From Mycobacterium sp. 852013-50091_SCH5140682 (GTDB lineage Bacteria > Actinomycetota > Actinomycetes > Mycobacteriales > Mycobacteriaceae): a DNA stretch of 64,000 nucleotides. The notes under the pieces were generated by a model. The model worked only from the letters and a program-made list of their open reading frames with translations, searched no databases and was not told where the DNA came from. The position numbers and the translations under genes were made by a program. Below, in pieces: positions 26,862-37,074 of this stretch. How positions within the stretch are numbered: position 1 is the first letter of the stretch; the number at the start of each line of letters is the position of its first letter. The DNA is taken from assembly GCF_001665685.1 (NCBI RefSeq), contig NZ_LZTB01000010.1, positions 62,001 through 126,000 of the forward strand. Reading direction: 5' to 3'.

Positions 26862-28070
26862 ATGCTGTTGTCGCTCGTCTCGGTCTCGGTGGTGCTGGCC
26901 TGCTGGTCGCTCTTCTCGCGTGGCTTCGAGCGACTGCGGCTCACGTCACCCATGGTGCTTGTGCTGGCCGGGATCGCGACCGGTTTCACCACCAAGGATG
27001 CGCTGGCGTCGACGCTGAATGCCGTAGCCGCCCAGCACGTGGTCGAAATCATCCTTGCCGTACTGCTTTTCGTCGATGCCACCGATGTGCGCGGCGGGTA
27101 TCTCGGTGCTGACCCGCGTTCGGCACTGCGGTTGCTGTTCATCGCGATGCCCCTCGGCATGGCCGCGTCGGTGCTACTGGGCCTGTGGTTATTGCCGGGC
27201 CTGCCGTGGGCCGTGCTGCTGGTCATCGCCTGCGTGGTGGTGCCGACCGACTTCGCGCCGGCATCCTCGCTGCTGCGGGATGACCGGATTCCCGAACGGG
27301 TCCGTGGCCTGCTCAACGTCGAGGCAGGCTACAACGACGGCATCGTCTCGCCGGTCTTCATCTTCGCCGTCGTATTGGCCTCCGACCGGACCCACGCCGA
27401 GACTCCGCTGGACGCCCTGGGCCGGGCCATCCCCGAGGCAGGCAAAGCGCTGCTGATCGGCGCTGTCGTCGGCGCCGTCTTGGCGGTGGCGACCAACGCG
27501 GCCGAACGCCGTGGTCTGATGACCGGCCAGGCCAAACGCGTGATCCTGGTGACCGCGCCCCTGTTGTCGTTCGGCGCCAGCCTCGGCATCGGCGGCAACG
27601 GCTTCGTCTCGGCCTTCGTCTGCGGCATGGCATTCAACTACTTCCGGAACTCGCCGACGTTCACCACCGAACTGGAGCTCGTCGACGATGTCGGGTTCCT
27701 GCTGGCTTCCGGCATGTGGTTCGTCTTCGGCCTCACCGCAGTGCTGGCGCTCGGCTTCGGCGTGCCGTGGGGGATGGTTGTGTTCTGCCTGCTGGTGCTC
27801 ACGGTGGTGCGCGTCGTCACGGTGCTGCTGGCAATGCTCGGCTCATCGGTCGGGTGGCCGGAACGGTTGCTGCTCGGCTGGTTGGGACCGCGCGGCACCA
27901 GCTCGATCGTGTTCGGGCTGCTGGCGTTCAATGCCCTCGAGGGCGTGGCCGAGGACACCGTCGTACAGGTGCTGGTGATCGCGGTGCTGGGCAGCGTCAT
28001 CGTGCACGGGGCGAGCGCACCGGCGGCCGCTCGCGCCTATCAGCGCTCACAAACGAAGGTGGTCACATGA
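26862..28070 (+). CDS. Cation/proton antiporter (CPA family)
   Basis: 402 residues with about 11-12 membrane helices. Family motifs: VVPTDFAPASSLL (the Pro-Thr-Asp of the ion site) near residue 127 and LNVEAGYNDGIVSP near 148, the equivalent of the usual NDG signature of NhaP-type exchangers; later LGWLGPRGTSSIVFGLL near 343, the typical GPRG motif. It exchanges Na+ or K+ for H+ at the plasma membrane. No cytoplasmic regulatory domain follows. Confidence 0.88.
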   Translation: MLLSLVSVSVVLACWSLFSRGFERLRLTSPMVLVLAGIATGFTTKDALASTLNAVAAQHVVEIILAVLLFVDATDVRGGYLGADPRSALRLLFIAMPLGMAASVLLGLWLLPGLPWAVLLVIACVVVPTDFAPASSLLRDDRIPERVRGLLNVEAGYNDGIVSPVFIFAVVLASDRTHAETPLDALGRAIPEAGKALLIGAVVGAVLAVATNAAERRGLMTGQAKRVILVTAPLLSFGASLGIGGNGFVSAFVCGMAFNYFRNSPTFTTELELVDDVGFLLASGMWFVFGLTAVLALGFGVPWGMVVFCLLVLTVVRVVTVLLAMLGSSVGWPERLLLGWLGPRGTSSIVFGLLAFNALEGVAEDTVVQVLVIAVLGSVIVHGASAPAAARAYQRSQTKVVT

Positions 28071-28079
28071 CGGCCGGGC

Positions 28080-29057
28080 TCAGCCACGGCACTGCTCGAA
28101 CTGCGCGCGCAGCCTGGCTTGCAGTTCCAAATCCGCCGGTGTCCGTGGCTGAGGTTCTCGGACGTCCTTCGAACAACCCCCGGGCCGCACCGTGATCTGT
28201 GCGTCCTCGACGTCGTACGCCGCGGGCAGCCCCGAGTCCTTGATGAGCTGAAGTTGAGCAACGACAACGCGATCCACGTCTGACGCTGGACCCGGGGGCA
28301 GGGCATCCAGAGTGAAGGCGTTCTGGTCGTCCTGGTCGAGATTGAACGCGCCGTCGATCGGCGCAATCTGATCGAGTGCCTCCCACAGAGCCAGTTGAGC
28401 CCGGTTGGGCAGGCCGTGGTTGGACCGGATGCGCGGTGCCTTGTTGGTGTCGGCGTCGAAGACGGTCCAGGCGACGGTCGAATCGGGGAAGTCCGTGGCG
28501 AGCCGCCGGACCGACGTCGCGAACTCCGAAGCACTAAGAGGGTCTTGCCAATGTTCGATGCTGCGCAGTCCGACGTCGAGGCTGGTGCTGTCGGGTGAGG
28601 CCGACCCGGTGATGTCGTAGGCATAGTCGCCCTTGGACAGGGTGAGCCAGTCCGCCCACGGCGCTTCCGGGGTGGAACGCGACGGTTCGAAGCGGACATA
28701 CATCGTCGAACCTGACTGGGCGGGGTAGGACTGCGCGCTGCGCATGACAACGAAGCTGGCTCCCAGCCCGCCGTACACCCAGGAATCGTGGATCTGCGTG
28801 GCGAGGGTGTGGCCCAACGCTGACAACTGGTCGGCGGTCGCATCGGGGCTGACGTGCACGTTGAAGCTGGCGGTGCGGACCCCGAATCCGTCGTTGCTCG
28901 AGACGGTGTGAGTCACGAACGTCACACCCGGTTGCCGTCGCAACACGGTGTCGATCAGGCCAGCCGACCACGACCCCCTGAACTGGTAACAGGTGGCGAC
29001 GAGCACCAACACCACGACGACAACGACGAGCCGCCCCCTGGACCCGAGCTTGCGCAT
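28080..29057 (-). CDS. Membrane-anchored extracytoplasmic protein of unknown function
   Basis: 325 residues. A single N-terminal anchor ([18 protein letters not shown], residues 8-25) is followed by a soluble domain. Its first half has [27 protein letters not shown] and later segments have alternating strands and helices; no known motif was found. A Cys pair (GGCSKDV and EQCRG) lies near the C terminus. It is divergent from purL. The gene ends 9 nt from the antiporter stop, convergently. Function not inferred. Confidence 0.7.
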   Translation of the reverse strand: MRKLGSRGRLVVVVVVLVLVATCYQFRGSWSAGLIDTVLRRQPGVTFVTHTVSSNDGFGVRTASFNVHVSPDATADQLSALGHTLATQIHDSWVYGGLGASFVVMRSAQSYPAQSGSTMYVRFEPSRSTPEAPWADWLTLSKGDYAYDITGSASPDSTSLDVGLRSIEHWQDPLSASEFATSVRRLATDFPDSTVAWTVFDADTNKAPRIRSNHGLPNRAQLALWEALDQIAPIDGAFNLDQDDQNAFTLDALPPGPASDVDRVVVAQLQLIKDSGLPAAYDVEDAQITVRPGGCSKDVREPQPRTPADLELQARLRAQFEQCRG

Positions 29058-29111
29058 CCGCCGAGTATGCCGCTGACCTGCTCGGGGTCAGAGCCGCAGG
29101 GCCGGCAACGA

Positions 29112-29117
29112 TACACT
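29112..29117 (+). promoter_or_regulatory. -10 box (TACACT) of purL
   Basis: TACACT, CTGAGC, then GTG 29124, a leaderless arrangement. Confidence 0.5.
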
Positions 29118-29123
29118 CTGAGC

Positions 29124-31421
29124 GTGACGTCTGAGCTCACCCACGACATCGACTCGGTGGAGCGGGCAGCCGCCACCCCCGATCACCCCCAGCCCTACCG
29201 CGAACTCGGCCTCAAGGACGACGAGTACCAGCGGATCCGGGAAATCCTCGGCAGGCGTCCCACCGACGCTGAACTGGCCATGTATTCGGTGATGTGGAGT
29301 GAGCACTGCTCCTACAAGTCCTCCAAGGTGCACCTGCGCTATTTCGGTGAGACCACCACCGACGAGATGCGCGCAGGCATGTTGGCCGGTATCGGCGAGA
29401 ACGCCGGCGTCGTCGACATCGGCGACGGCTGGGCCGTCACCTTCAAGGTCGAGTCCCACAACCACCCGTCCTACGTCGAGCCCTACCAGGGCGCGGCCAC
29501 CGGTGTCGGCGGCATCGTCCGCGACATCATGGCCATGGGTGCCCGCCCGGTCGCGGTGATGGACCAGCTCCGCTTCGGTGCGGCCGACGCCCCCGACACC
29601 CGCCGGGTGCTCGACGGCGTGGTGCGCGGTGTGGGCGGCTATGGCAACTCGCTGGGCCTGCCCAACATCGGCGGCGAGACCGTCTTCGACGCGTCCTACG
29701 CGGGCAACCCTCTGGTGAACGCGCTGTGTGTCGGCGTACTGCGCAAAGAAGACCTGCACCTGGCCTTCGCGTCCGGCACGGGCAACAAGATCATCCTGTT
29801 CGGTGCTCGCACCGGCCTCGACGGCATCGGCGGTGTGTCGGTGCTCGCGTCGGAGACCTTCGGCGGCGACGAAGGGTCCGGACCCGGCCGCAAGAAGCTG
29901 CCCGCGGTACAGGTCGGTGACCCGTTCACCGAGAAGGTGCTCATCGAGTGCTGTCTTGAGCTTTACGCCGCAGGCCTCGTGGTCGGTATCCAGGATCTCG
30001 GCGGCGCCGGATTGTCCTGCGCCACATCCGAACTGGCCTCCGCAGGCGACGGCGGCATGCGGGTGGAGCTGGAGCGGGTACCGCAGCGCGCGGCCAACAT
30101 GACGCCTGCCGAGATCCTGTCGAGCGAGTCGCAGGAGCGCATGTGCGCCGTCGTGGCGCCGGAGAACGTCGACGCGTTCATGGCCGTCTGCCGCAAGTGG
30201 GACGTGCTGGCCACCGTCATCGGTGAGGTCACCGACGGCGATCGGCTGCAGATCACCTGGAACGGCGAGACCGTCGTCGACGTGCCGCCTCGCACGGTCG
30301 CCCACGAGGGCCCGGTCTACCAGCGTCCGGTGGCGCGCCCCGACAGCCAGGACGCGCTGATCGCCGACACCTCGGCCAAGCTGCCGCGACCCACGACCGG
30401 CGACGAGCTGCGCGAGACCCTGCTGACGATGGTCGGGAGCCCGCACCTGTGCAGCCGGGCGTTCATCACCGAGCAGTACGACCGGTACGTGCGGGGTAAC
30501 ACCGTGCTCGCCGAGCATGCCGACGGCGGCGTGCTGCGCATCGACGAGTCCACCGGCCGCGGCATCGCGTTGTCCACCGACGCCTCCGGGCGCTACACCC
30601 AGCTGGATCCCTACACCGGCGCGCAGCTTGCGCTCGCCGAGGCTTACCGCAACGTCGCTGTCACCGGTGCCACACCGGTCGCGGTGACCAACTGCCTCAA
30701 CTTCGGGTCCCCCGAGGACCCCGGCGTCATGTGGCAGTTCAGCCAGGCTGTCCGCGGCCTCGCCGATGGCTGTGCGACCCTTGGCATTCCGGTGACCGGC
30801 GGTAACGTCAGCTTCTACAACCAGACCGGGACCACCGCGATCCTGCCGACCCCCGTGGTCGGTGTGCTCGGCGTGATCGACGACGTCAAGCGCCGCATCC
30901 CCACCGGCCTGGGCACCGAGCCCGGCGAGACCCTGATGCTGCTCGGTGATACCCGCGACGAGTTCGACGGGTCGATCTGGGCACAGGTCACCGGCGACCA
31001 CCTGGGTGGGGTGCCGCCGAAGGTCGACCTCGACCGCGAGAAGCTGCTGGCCGAGGTGCTGGTGGCGGCGTCGCGCGACGGGCTGATCTCCGCCGCCCAC
31101 GACCTGTCCGAGGGTGGCCTGATCCAAGCCGTCGTCGAATCGGCGCTCGCGGGCGAAACCGGTTGCCGGGTAATCCTTCCCGAAGGAGACGATCCCTTCG
31201 TGACGTTGTTCTCCGAGTCGGCGGGCCGCGTCCTGGTGGCCGTGCCGCGCACCGAGGAGAGCCGGTTCCGGTCGATGTGCGAGGCACGCGGCCTGCCGGT
31301 AACCCGCATCGGCGTGGTCGACCAGGGGAGTGATTCGGTCGAAGTGCAGGGCCAGTTCAGCGTCACCTTGTCCGAGCTGCGGAGCACGTCGGAGGGCGTG
31401 CTACCCGGGTTGTTCGGGTGA
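29124..31421 (+). CDS. purL: FGAM synthase large subunit PurL
   Basis: 765 residues, the small (Gram-positive) PurL type that works with PurS and PurQ. AIR-synthase-fold features: [12 protein letters not shown] near residue 60, [33 protein letters not shown], and in the second half [13 protein letters not shown] and [11 protein letters not shown]. It converts FGAR to FGAM with ATP and ammonia. GTG 29124 was chosen from the TACACT box and the family N terminus; the frame upstream is antisense to the membrane protein gene. Its stop overlaps the next start (GTGA at 31418). Confidence 0.97.
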   Translation: MTSELTHDIDSVERAAATPDHPQPYRELGLKDDEYQRIREILGRRPTDAELAMYSVMWSEHCSYKSSKVHLRYFGETTTDEMRAGMLAGIGENAGVVDIGDGWAVTFKVESHNHPSYVEPYQGAATGVGGIVRDIMAMGARPVAVMDQLRFGAADAPDTRRVLDGVVRGVGGYGNSLGLPNIGGETVFDASYAGNPLVNALCVGVLRKEDLHLAFASGTGNKIILFGARTGLDGIGGVSVLASETFGGDEGSGPGRKKLPAVQVGDPFTEKVLIECCLELYAAGLVVGIQDLGGAGLSCATSELASAGDGGMRVELERVPQRAANMTPAEILSSESQERMCAVVAPENVDAFMAVCRKWDVLATVIGEVTDGDRLQITWNGETVVDVPPRTVAHEGPVYQRPVARPDSQDALIADTSAKLPRPTTGDELRETLLTMVGSPHLCSRAFITEQYDRYVRGNTVLAEHADGGVLRIDESTGRGIALSTDASGRYTQLDPYTGAQLALAEAYRNVAVTGATPVAVTNCLNFGSPEDPGVMWQFSQAVRGLADGCATLGIPVTGGNVSFYNQTGTTAILPTPVVGVLGVIDDVKRRIPTGLGTEPGETLMLLGDTRDEFDGSIWAQVTGDHLGGVPPKVDLDREKLLAEVLVAASRDGLISAAHDLSEGGLIQAVVESALAGETGCRVILPEGDDPFVTLFSESAGRVLVAVPRTEESRFRSMCEARGLPVTRIGVVDQGSDSVEVQGQFSVTLSELRSTSEGVLPGLFG

Positions 31422-33142
31422 TTGAACAGACCACAAACCGACATCCGTTACTGGTCTGGGCCTGGAATCTGGTCCGGCTCGATTTCGCAGGCATCGCCGT
31501 CGGCGCCCTGTTTTTCTGTCTGTCGCTGACCCCGTCGCTGCTGCCCAGGGATTGGTTGTTCGCCGGGCTGATCGGCGGGATCAACGCCGCGATCGGCTAC
31601 GGCATCGGCGTCGTACTGGGAAAAGTGCTGTACCGCTTGCTTTTGCGACGCAGAACGTGGTGGCCCCCGGGCAAGCGGGTGCTCTACGGCCTCAAGGTCG
31701 TCGTCGTCGCCGGCGCGATCACGGCATGCATTCTGATGCTGATCCCGGCTGCCGCCTGGCAACGGCAGGTGTCGGCGGTGATGGGCATGGAAGGGCCGGG
31801 TACTGCAGGCTATCTGCGCACGTTGATCATCGCCGTCGCCGTCGGGACGGCGTTGATCTCCACTGCACGGGTTCTGCGCGACGCCGTGCGCCTGCTGGCC
31901 CGGCTGTTCATCCGCCGTTGGCATCTGCACCGTGAGGTCGCCCAGTTCATCGGGACCGCGATCGTGGTGGTGCTGGTGATCACGCTGGTCAACGGTGTGC
32001 TCTACCGCGGGTTCCTGGCCGGGGCCAGCCAGGTGTTCCAGCCGCAGAACACCACCACCCGCGAAGGCGTCAGTCAGCCCGATGAACCTGAAAGGTCGGG
32101 AAGCCCAAGCTCTTTCGCGCAATGGAACACACTTGGCTTCCAGGGGCGCAACTTCGTCGCCACCGGACCGCACGCCGACGAGCTCACCAAGCTCAACGGA
32201 AGGCCTGCCAAGGAGCCCATCCGCGTCTACGCCGGATTGCAGACCGGCGACAGCGATGAGGAGCGGATTTCGGTGGTGCTCAGCGAACTTGAGCGCACCC
32301 ACGCGTTCGACCGCAAGCTGCTGGTGATCGTCCCGACCACGGGCACCGGCTGGGTCAACCCGGTCGCCGCGCGGGCGCTGGAGATGATGTACAACGGCGA
32401 CACCGCGATGGTCGGTATGCAGTATTCCTATCTGCCGAGCTGGATTTCGTTCATGGCGGACCGGGAGAAATCGGTGGATTCCGGGCGGACCATGATCGAT
32501 GCCATCCAGGAGCGCTGGGCCCAACTGCCCGCGGACCACCGGCCCGAACTGGTGCTCTACGGCGAGAGCTTGGGTTCGCTGGCGGGGCAGGGAGCATTCA
32601 GCTGGCTGCCCGACATCGCGAGAATGGGTTTCTCCGCGGTGTTGTGGGTGGGCCCACCGAACGCCAGCACGCTGTGGCACGGCCTGTTGGTGCGACGCGA
32701 TCCGGGAAGCCCGGCGGTCAGACCGCGCTACGACAACGGTCGCACGGTCCGGTTCTCCGAGGCTGTCGATCCCGGCGAGATCGCCGCCGACACGGCAGGA
32801 CCCTGGGAGGGGACGCGGGTGCTGTTCCTGCAGCATCCATCGGACCCCATCGTCTGGTGGTCGACGGATCTGCTGTTCTCCCGGCCGGATTGGCTCGTCG
32901 AGCCACCGGGCCGGGACCGCACGGCATCGATGCGCTGGTATCCGATCATCACGTTCTGGCAGGTCGCAGCGGACATCACCAACGCCTCCGGGGTGCCGGC
33001 CGGGCACGGGCACAACTACGGCGAATCGGTATTGGACGGCTGGGCGGCGGTCGCGCCGCCCGCCGGCTGGACACCGCATGACACCGAGCGGATCCGGATC
33101 GCGCTGCAGAAGACGATGGCCGAGGACGGCCCCGAAAACTGA
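31418..33142 (+). CDS. DUF2319-type membrane alpha/beta-hydrolase
   Basis: 574 residues. The N-terminal 200 residues hold about four membrane segments ([21 protein letters not shown] and others); the rest is a hydrolase-like domain with [11 protein letters not shown], placing the nucleophile Ser near residue 384, and a His in GHGHNYGES. It resembles M. tuberculosis Rv1069c as I recall it. GTG 31418 overlaps the purL stop by 4 nt, and the stop overlaps the next ATG by one base (TGATG), so purL, this gene and the protease gene form one coupled unit. Substrate unknown. Confidence 0.8.
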   Translation: MIEQTTNRHPLLVWAWNLVRLDFAGIAVGALFFCLSLTPSLLPRDWLFAGLIGGINAAIGYGIGVVLGKVLYRLLLRRRTWWPPGKRVLYGLKVVVVAGAITACILMLIPAAAWQRQVSAVMGMEGPGTAGYLRTLIIAVAVGTALISTARVLRDAVRLLARLFIRRWHLHREVAQFIGTAIVVVLVITLVNGVLYRGFLAGASQVFQPQNTTTREGVSQPDEPERSGSPSSFAQWNTLGFQGRNFVATGPHADELTKLNGRPAKEPIRVYAGLQTGDSDEERISVVLSELERTHAFDRKLLVIVPTTGTGWVNPVAARALEMMYNGDTAMVGMQYSYLPSWISFMADREKSVDSGRTMIDAIQERWAQLPADHRPELVLYGESLGSLAGQGAFSWLPDIARMGFSAVLWVGPPNASTLWHGLLVRRDPGSPAVRPRYDNGRTVRFSEAVDPGEIAADTAGPWEGTRVLFLQHPSDPIVWWSTDLLFSRPDWLVEPPGRDRTASMRWYPIITFWQVAADITNASGVPAGHGHNYGESVLDGWAAVAPPAGWTPHDTERIRIALQKTMAEDGPEN

Positions 33143-33759
33143 TGCCCGCGAACAAGTTACGGGCACTGCTGCTGGCCGGTGGGCTGGTGGCCTGGAGCAC
33201 CCTGGTCGATCCCCGGCTGCCGGCGCGCTGGCAGCCCGTGCTGCGGGCGGCTTTGGGGACCGGCCTGGTCGCGCTCACTCGCGCCCCGACCGGCCTACAG
33301 CCCGCCCGGGCCCGGCCCGGCCTGCGCTGGGGCGGGGCCGCCGCCGTCGCGGTCACCGCCGGGACTGCGGCGACGACGGCGGTGCCCGCGGTCCGCGCCG
33401 CGATGCGTCGGCGGGAACTTCCCTCCGATCCGGTCGGATGGCTGGCGCTGCGGATTCCGATCGGCACGGTGTGGGCGGAGGAGACGACCTACCGCGCGGC
33501 GCTCGCGAACCTGGGTTCCGGTGCATTCGGTCCGCGTGGCGGGCGGCTGCTGCAGGCGGTGGCATTCGGCTTGTCGCACATCGCCGATGCCCGGGCGACA
33601 GGGGCACCGGTCATCGGCACCGTGCTGGTGACCGGCGGCGCGGGCTGGGTGTTCGGATGGCTCGCCGACCGCTCCGGTGGTCTGGCCGCGTCGATGTTGA
33701 CGCATCTGGCACTCAACGAGGCTGGGGCGCTGGCCGTCCTGTTCGTCCGACGCCGCTGA
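33142..33759 (+). CDS. CPBP-family intramembrane metalloprotease (Rv0804-like)
   Basis: 205 residues with several membrane helices. All three CPBP motifs are present: EETTYR (Glu113-Glu114), FGLSH (His146) and HLALN (His188, Asn192). The family includes the Rce1 CAAX protease and bacteriocin-immunity-like proteins. ATG 33142 shares one base with the preceding stop. The last 47 nt overlap the end of the convergent permease gene. Confidence 0.85.
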   Translation: MPANKLRALLLAGGLVAWSTLVDPRLPARWQPVLRAALGTGLVALTRAPTGLQPARARPGLRWGGAAAVAVTAGTAATTAVPAVRAAMRRRELPSDPVGWLALRIPIGTVWAEETTYRAALANLGSGAFGPRGGRLLQAVAFGLSHIADARATGAPVIGTVLVTGGAGWVFGWLADRSGGLAASMLTHLALNEAGALAVLFVRRR

Positions 33760-34978
33760 GCAGCGCTGCAACACCGACGATCAGGACCGTGACGCCCAGC
33801 GGCCACCATGCCGCAATCGTGAAGTCCCTGGCCCGCAGCGGGATGAACACCACCGCAGCTGCCGTCGCCAACATCACGACCCGCGGCCCCTGCATCGCGG
33901 CGGGTGTCCCCGATACGCGCGAGTTTGCTTCGGCGACAAGGACGTACACCGCGAGCAGCAGCAGTGCCGCCACGATGGACAGCAGGCCGCCGATATCGCG
34001 CTGATAGCGGCAGAGCGCCACGGCAACGACGGCGGTGCCCGCCGCTACCAGGCAGGAGGTCGCGACCCCGCCGCCGAACAGCCGGCCGGCGACCCGCGTC
34101 GCTGCCCACAGCAGCGCAAGGACGGCCGCACATGACAGCGGTACCGGACCCGCGAGCAGCCAGAGACGACTTGGCTCACCGAAGATTTCGATCGCGATCG
34201 ACGAGAACGAACTGGCCTGGTACTGGAAACCGCTTGCCGTAGCGAGGTTCACCGCCACCAGCAGCGTGACCGTGCAGACGGCGACGGCGGCCAACACCAC
34301 GCCGAGGGGCCGGCCCACCGAGCGCAGCCTGCCGTTGGCGGCGCTGGCCACTTCAAACCCGGCCAGTCCCAGACCAAGTGGAATCACGGTGGCCAACGTG
34401 ACCAGCGCTGACGGAAAGCGTTGCGGGCCGATGTCGAGCGGCGCGGTGCCGCTGAGCATCTTGGCGATGATGGCCAGGCCGACGTAGAAGTACACCAACA
34501 GACCCACAGCCGCGAGCGCCGCGGCAGCCGCGCCGATGGTCCGGGTCGGCAGCACGGCAACCAGGGTTGCGGCCAGGCCGACGAAGGCCAGTGACAACGT
34601 CGGCCACCACCAGCTGGCCATCGCTGACGCCGGGTCCGCCGAGTGATAGAACGACAGGCCGCCCAGCGACACCGCGACGCCTGCGGCCATGACGGCGTAG
34701 GCCGCCAGTTGGATCATGCCGGTGAATCGCGCGGCCGACGGACCGAGCGTGGATCCGACCAGATCGCCGGTCGAGGGCGCTTGCGGTGCCTGACGATGCA
34801 ACCGCTCGAGCGCGTAGACCACCACCGCGGCGATCAGTACGGCACCGAGAGCGCCGATTCCGTTGAACACAGCGCTTCCGGCTACTGCGAGCGACAGGCC
34901 GGCCGCTCGCCACATCGGCAAAACCCCGGGCACGAAGTAGCCGATATCGTCGGTCTCGGACACCGTCCGCTTCGGCAT
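33713..34978 (-). CDS. APC-type amino acid permease-like membrane protein
   Basis: 421 residues, about 12 hydrophobic segments. The layout resembles APC-superfamily permeases with an early helix (PMWRAAGLSLAVAGSAVFNGIG) and a long loop LVGSTLGPSAARFTGMIQLAAY, followed by GLGLAGFEVASAANGRLRSVGRPLG, similar to the helix 6 glycine region. It is divergent from typical amino acid permeases and its substrate is unknown. ATG 34978. The end overlaps the CPBP gene by 47 nt. Confidence 0.65.
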   Translation of the reverse strand: MPKRTVSETDDIGYFVPGVLPMWRAAGLSLAVAGSAVFNGIGALGAVLIAAVVVYALERLHRQAPQAPSTGDLVGSTLGPSAARFTGMIQLAAYAVMAAGVAVSLGGLSFYHSADPASAMASWWWPTLSLAFVGLAATLVAVLPTRTIGAAAAALAAVGLLVYFYVGLAIIAKMLSGTAPLDIGPQRFPSALVTLATVIPLGLGLAGFEVASAANGRLRSVGRPLGVVLAAVAVCTVTLLVAVNLATASGFQYQASSFSSIAIEIFGEPSRLWLLAGPVPLSCAAVLALLWAATRVAGRLFGGGVATSCLVAAGTAVVAVALCRYQRDIGGLLSIVAALLLLAVYVLVAEANSRVSGTPAAMQGPRVVMLATAAAVVFIPLRARDFTIAAWWPLGVTVLIVGVAALLSGVGRTGRPAPQPR

Positions 34979-34997
34979 CGTTCGATGGTAAGGCCGC

Positions 34998-35420
34998 CTA
35001 CATCGTCCTGACGTCAGGAATCAGTTGGTGCGGTTCGGTTTCCTGATCGTCGATGCCGAAGCTGATGATCTTGCGCGGCGTCACCCGGATTATGGCGGTG
35101 TCCAACTCATCGCCCGCGGCCCCGCGGGCGGCAGGCACCTGGGCCTGCTCGGCGGTGCCGCGGATCTCCAGGCAGCGAACGCGCCACGGGTTGCGGGAGG
35201 CGATGTCGTCGACCACGAATGCGACTTTCTGATTGCCGGCGATGTTGCGGAATTTCTGGCTGTGCGACATGCGGTAACCGGCGATGTCGATCGTGCCGAG
35301 CTGCTCGTTGTACGTGAAGCCCACCGGGCTGTTCTGCGGCGTGCCGTCGGGTTGGATGGTGGCCAACCTACCCAGGTCGGCATCGCGCAGAAATGCGATC
35401 TCGTGCGGTTTGAACAACAT
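34998..35420 (-). CDS. PPOX-class split-barrel oxidoreductase (F420/FMN type)
   Basis: 140 residues. The pyridoxamine-oxidase-like split barrel is clear: LATIQPDGTPQNSPVGFTY, then IDIAGYRM..SQKFRNIAGNQKVAFVVDD and RCLEIRGTAE. Such mycobacterial proteins bind F420 or FMN (family knowledge). ATG 35420 follows TACCGT by six bases on the minus strand; a TTG at 35441 would add seven residues. It lies 19 nt downstream of the permease start, so is read before nothing else on that strand except possibly with it. Confidence 0.8.
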   Translation of the reverse strand: MLFKPHEIAFLRDADLGRLATIQPDGTPQNSPVGFTYNEQLGTIDIAGYRMSHSQKFRNIAGNQKVAFVVDDIASRNPWRVRCLEIRGTAEQAQVPAARGAAGDELDTAIIRVTPRKIISFGIDDQETEPHQLIPDVRTM

Positions 35421-35465
35421 GTCGTCACGGTAGAACCTCAACGAAAGTTGATGTCAACGCCTGCG

Positions 35466-36674
35466 TCACGGGTTGATGGTCGGTTCCCCGATCTGACGGC
35501 CCCATACGTAGTCGGTGAACATCGGTGAGCCGAGCTCGAGGTGGTTGTACGGCGCGATCGACAGCCCGGTGTCCATCACGAGATACGGAGCGGGCCACAG
35601 GTCGCGCGTGATCTTCTGCCAGCAGCCCGGCTTGCCCTCGGGACCGCCGTGGGCGTTCACGCGCGGCAGGTTGTCCGGATAGACGAAGGCATTGGCCGAA
35701 CCGATGCTGTACAGCGTGCCGGAGGACGCCAGCGAATAGCCGTTGTCTCCGCCGAGCGCCAGGTTCAGCTCCGGCGCGACGTCGTGATAGTTGCGGATCA
35801 TGCACAGGATTTCGCCTTGATACTCGTCGAGCAGCTTCGACGTCGGAATCAGGTCCTGCGCGCCGCGCTGCAGGTACGGTCCGCCGCGTTCCAGGATGTC
35901 GGCCCCGGTCCCGGCGAACCCGATCGCCGCCATCAGTGCCGAATCGATGTTCTCGCGCTCGGCATTGAACGTGGCTGCGGTGCGGGTCGCGCTGGTCAAC
36001 CCGTCGAACAGGTCCGGCGCCGCATCGGTGTACACATCGCCGAGATCGGCCAACGCGCTGATGTCGTGGCGCAACTGCGGCATCCGCGGGTTCAGGTCGT
36101 CGAGGATGGCGTTCCCGTCGACCAGCGAACGGCCGAACTTGTCGCCGAGACCGGACAGCGCCTGCGCGGTGGCTGACAGGGTCTGGTTGAGCTTGATCGG
36201 GTCGGCCTGCTCGGAGATGGCCGTGATGGTTTCGAAGAGCGTGTTGAACTCGGTGGTCACCGCGGACACTTCGACCGGCGTGGTGGTGGAAACCCGCTCT
36301 GCACTTGGCTTTTGCGGCGAGCGGAAGGCGACGTACTTGTTGCCGAACACGGTGGTGGCCTGGATCGAGGTTTCCACGTTGGCAGGTAACAGGTTCAGAT
36401 AACGCGGGTCGATGTCGAGCATGACCCGCGCTTTGAGGTCATCGCCGTTGACTGTGCTGACACCCGCGACCCGGCCGATCGGGACACCGTTGTAGGTGAC
36501 CTTGGATCCCGGGTCCAGCACCAGGCCGGCGCGTGAGGACAACAGGGTCAGCTGGGCTTTCGGCTGGAAAGCCCCGCGGAACTGCAGCGCGATCAGCATC
36601 AGCAGAAGCGCCACGACCGCAAGGAGAGCGGCTCCGGCCGTCTTGTACGGCGGATTGTGGCGATCGGCAAACAC
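35466..36674 (-). CDS. Solitary Mce-family (MlaD domain) lipid-transfer protein
   Basis: 402 residues. One membrane anchor (residues 13-31) is followed by an MlaD/Mce domain (about 36-115: AQLTLLSSRAGLVLDPGSKV, GVPIGRVAGV) and an alpha-helical Mce tail region (NPRMPQLRHDISALADLGDVYTDAAPDL). The C terminus has LWPAPYLVMDTG. Mce proteins form tunnels for lipids and normally occur as six genes after two yrbE permease genes. No yrbE or other mce gene is near, so this is an orphan. GTG 36674 follows TAGTGT by six bases on the minus strand. Confidence 0.88.
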   Translation of the reverse strand: MFADRHNPPYKTAGAALLAVVALLLMLIALQFRGAFQPKAQLTLLSSRAGLVLDPGSKVTYNGVPIGRVAGVSTVNGDDLKARVMLDIDPRYLNLLPANVETSIQATTVFGNKYVAFRSPQKPSAERVSTTTPVEVSAVTTEFNTLFETITAISEQADPIKLNQTLSATAQALSGLGDKFGRSLVDGNAILDDLNPRMPQLRHDISALADLGDVYTDAAPDLFDGLTSATRTAATFNAERENIDSALMAAIGFAGTGADILERGGPYLQRGAQDLIPTSKLLDEYQGEILCMIRNYHDVAPELNLALGGDNGYSLASSGTLYSIGSANAFVYPDNLPRVNAHGGPEGKPGCWQKITRDLWPAPYLVMDTGLSIAPYNHLELGSPMFTDYVWGRQIGEPTINP

Positions 36675-36680
36675 TTTGAG

Positions 36681-36686
36681 ACACTA
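36681..36686 (-). promoter_or_regulatory. -10 box (TAGTGT) of the solitary mce gene
   Basis: Minus strand TAGTGT, CTCAAA, GTG 36674. The gap to the divergent Rv0807-like gene is only 16 bp, so both promoters must overlap. Confidence 0.45.
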
Positions 36687-36690
36687 AGGT

Positions 36691-37071
36691 ATGGCAGCGC
36701 GCGGTAGTGCAGATCCGGTGAAGACCCGGGTCGCCGTGTCGGCGGTAGCCGACTGGTTGCGCGACGCAGGCGCCCCAGAGCCAAGTCGGGCCGAGCTTGC
36801 CGACGCGGTACGGCTCACGGCGCGCACGCTGGCCGCGGTTGCACCAGGCGCGAGCGTCGAGGTGCGGGTACCCCCGTTCGTGGCGGTGCAGTGCATCCAG
36901 GGGCCGCGCCACACCCGCGGCACGCCGCCGAACGTCGTCGAAACCGACGCCCGCACCTGGCTGCTGCTTGCCACGGGGCTGTTGTCGCTCGACGACGCCA
37001 CGGGCGTCGTGCAGCTGTCGGGTTCGCGCGCCACCGAGGTCGCGCGGTGGCTACCACTGGTCGCGCTATAG
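36691..37071 (+). CDS. Sterol-carrier-like family protein (Rv0807-like)
   Basis: 126 residues. It corresponds to the small 'sterol carrier family' protein encoded next to purF in mycobacteria. The visible core is RVAVSAVADWLRDAGAPEPSR, ASVEVRVPPFVAVQCIQGPRHTRGTPPNVVETDARTW (read in parts) and VVQLSGSRATEVARWLPLV, like the bacterial SCP-like domain found in actinobacterial MDMPI relatives. No signal peptide. Role unknown. Confidence 0.75.
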   Translation: MAARGSADPVKTRVAVSAVADWLRDAGAPEPSRAELADAVRLTARTLAAVAPGASVEVRVPPFVAVQCIQGPRHTRGTPPNVVETDARTWLLLATGLLSLDDATGVVQLSGSRATEVARWLPLVAL

Positions 37072-37074
37072 CGT

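Noticed and set aside
29088..31127. 679-codon minus-strand open frame opposite purL
   Set aside because: Mirror of the purL codon pattern; no start signal, no recognisable domain.
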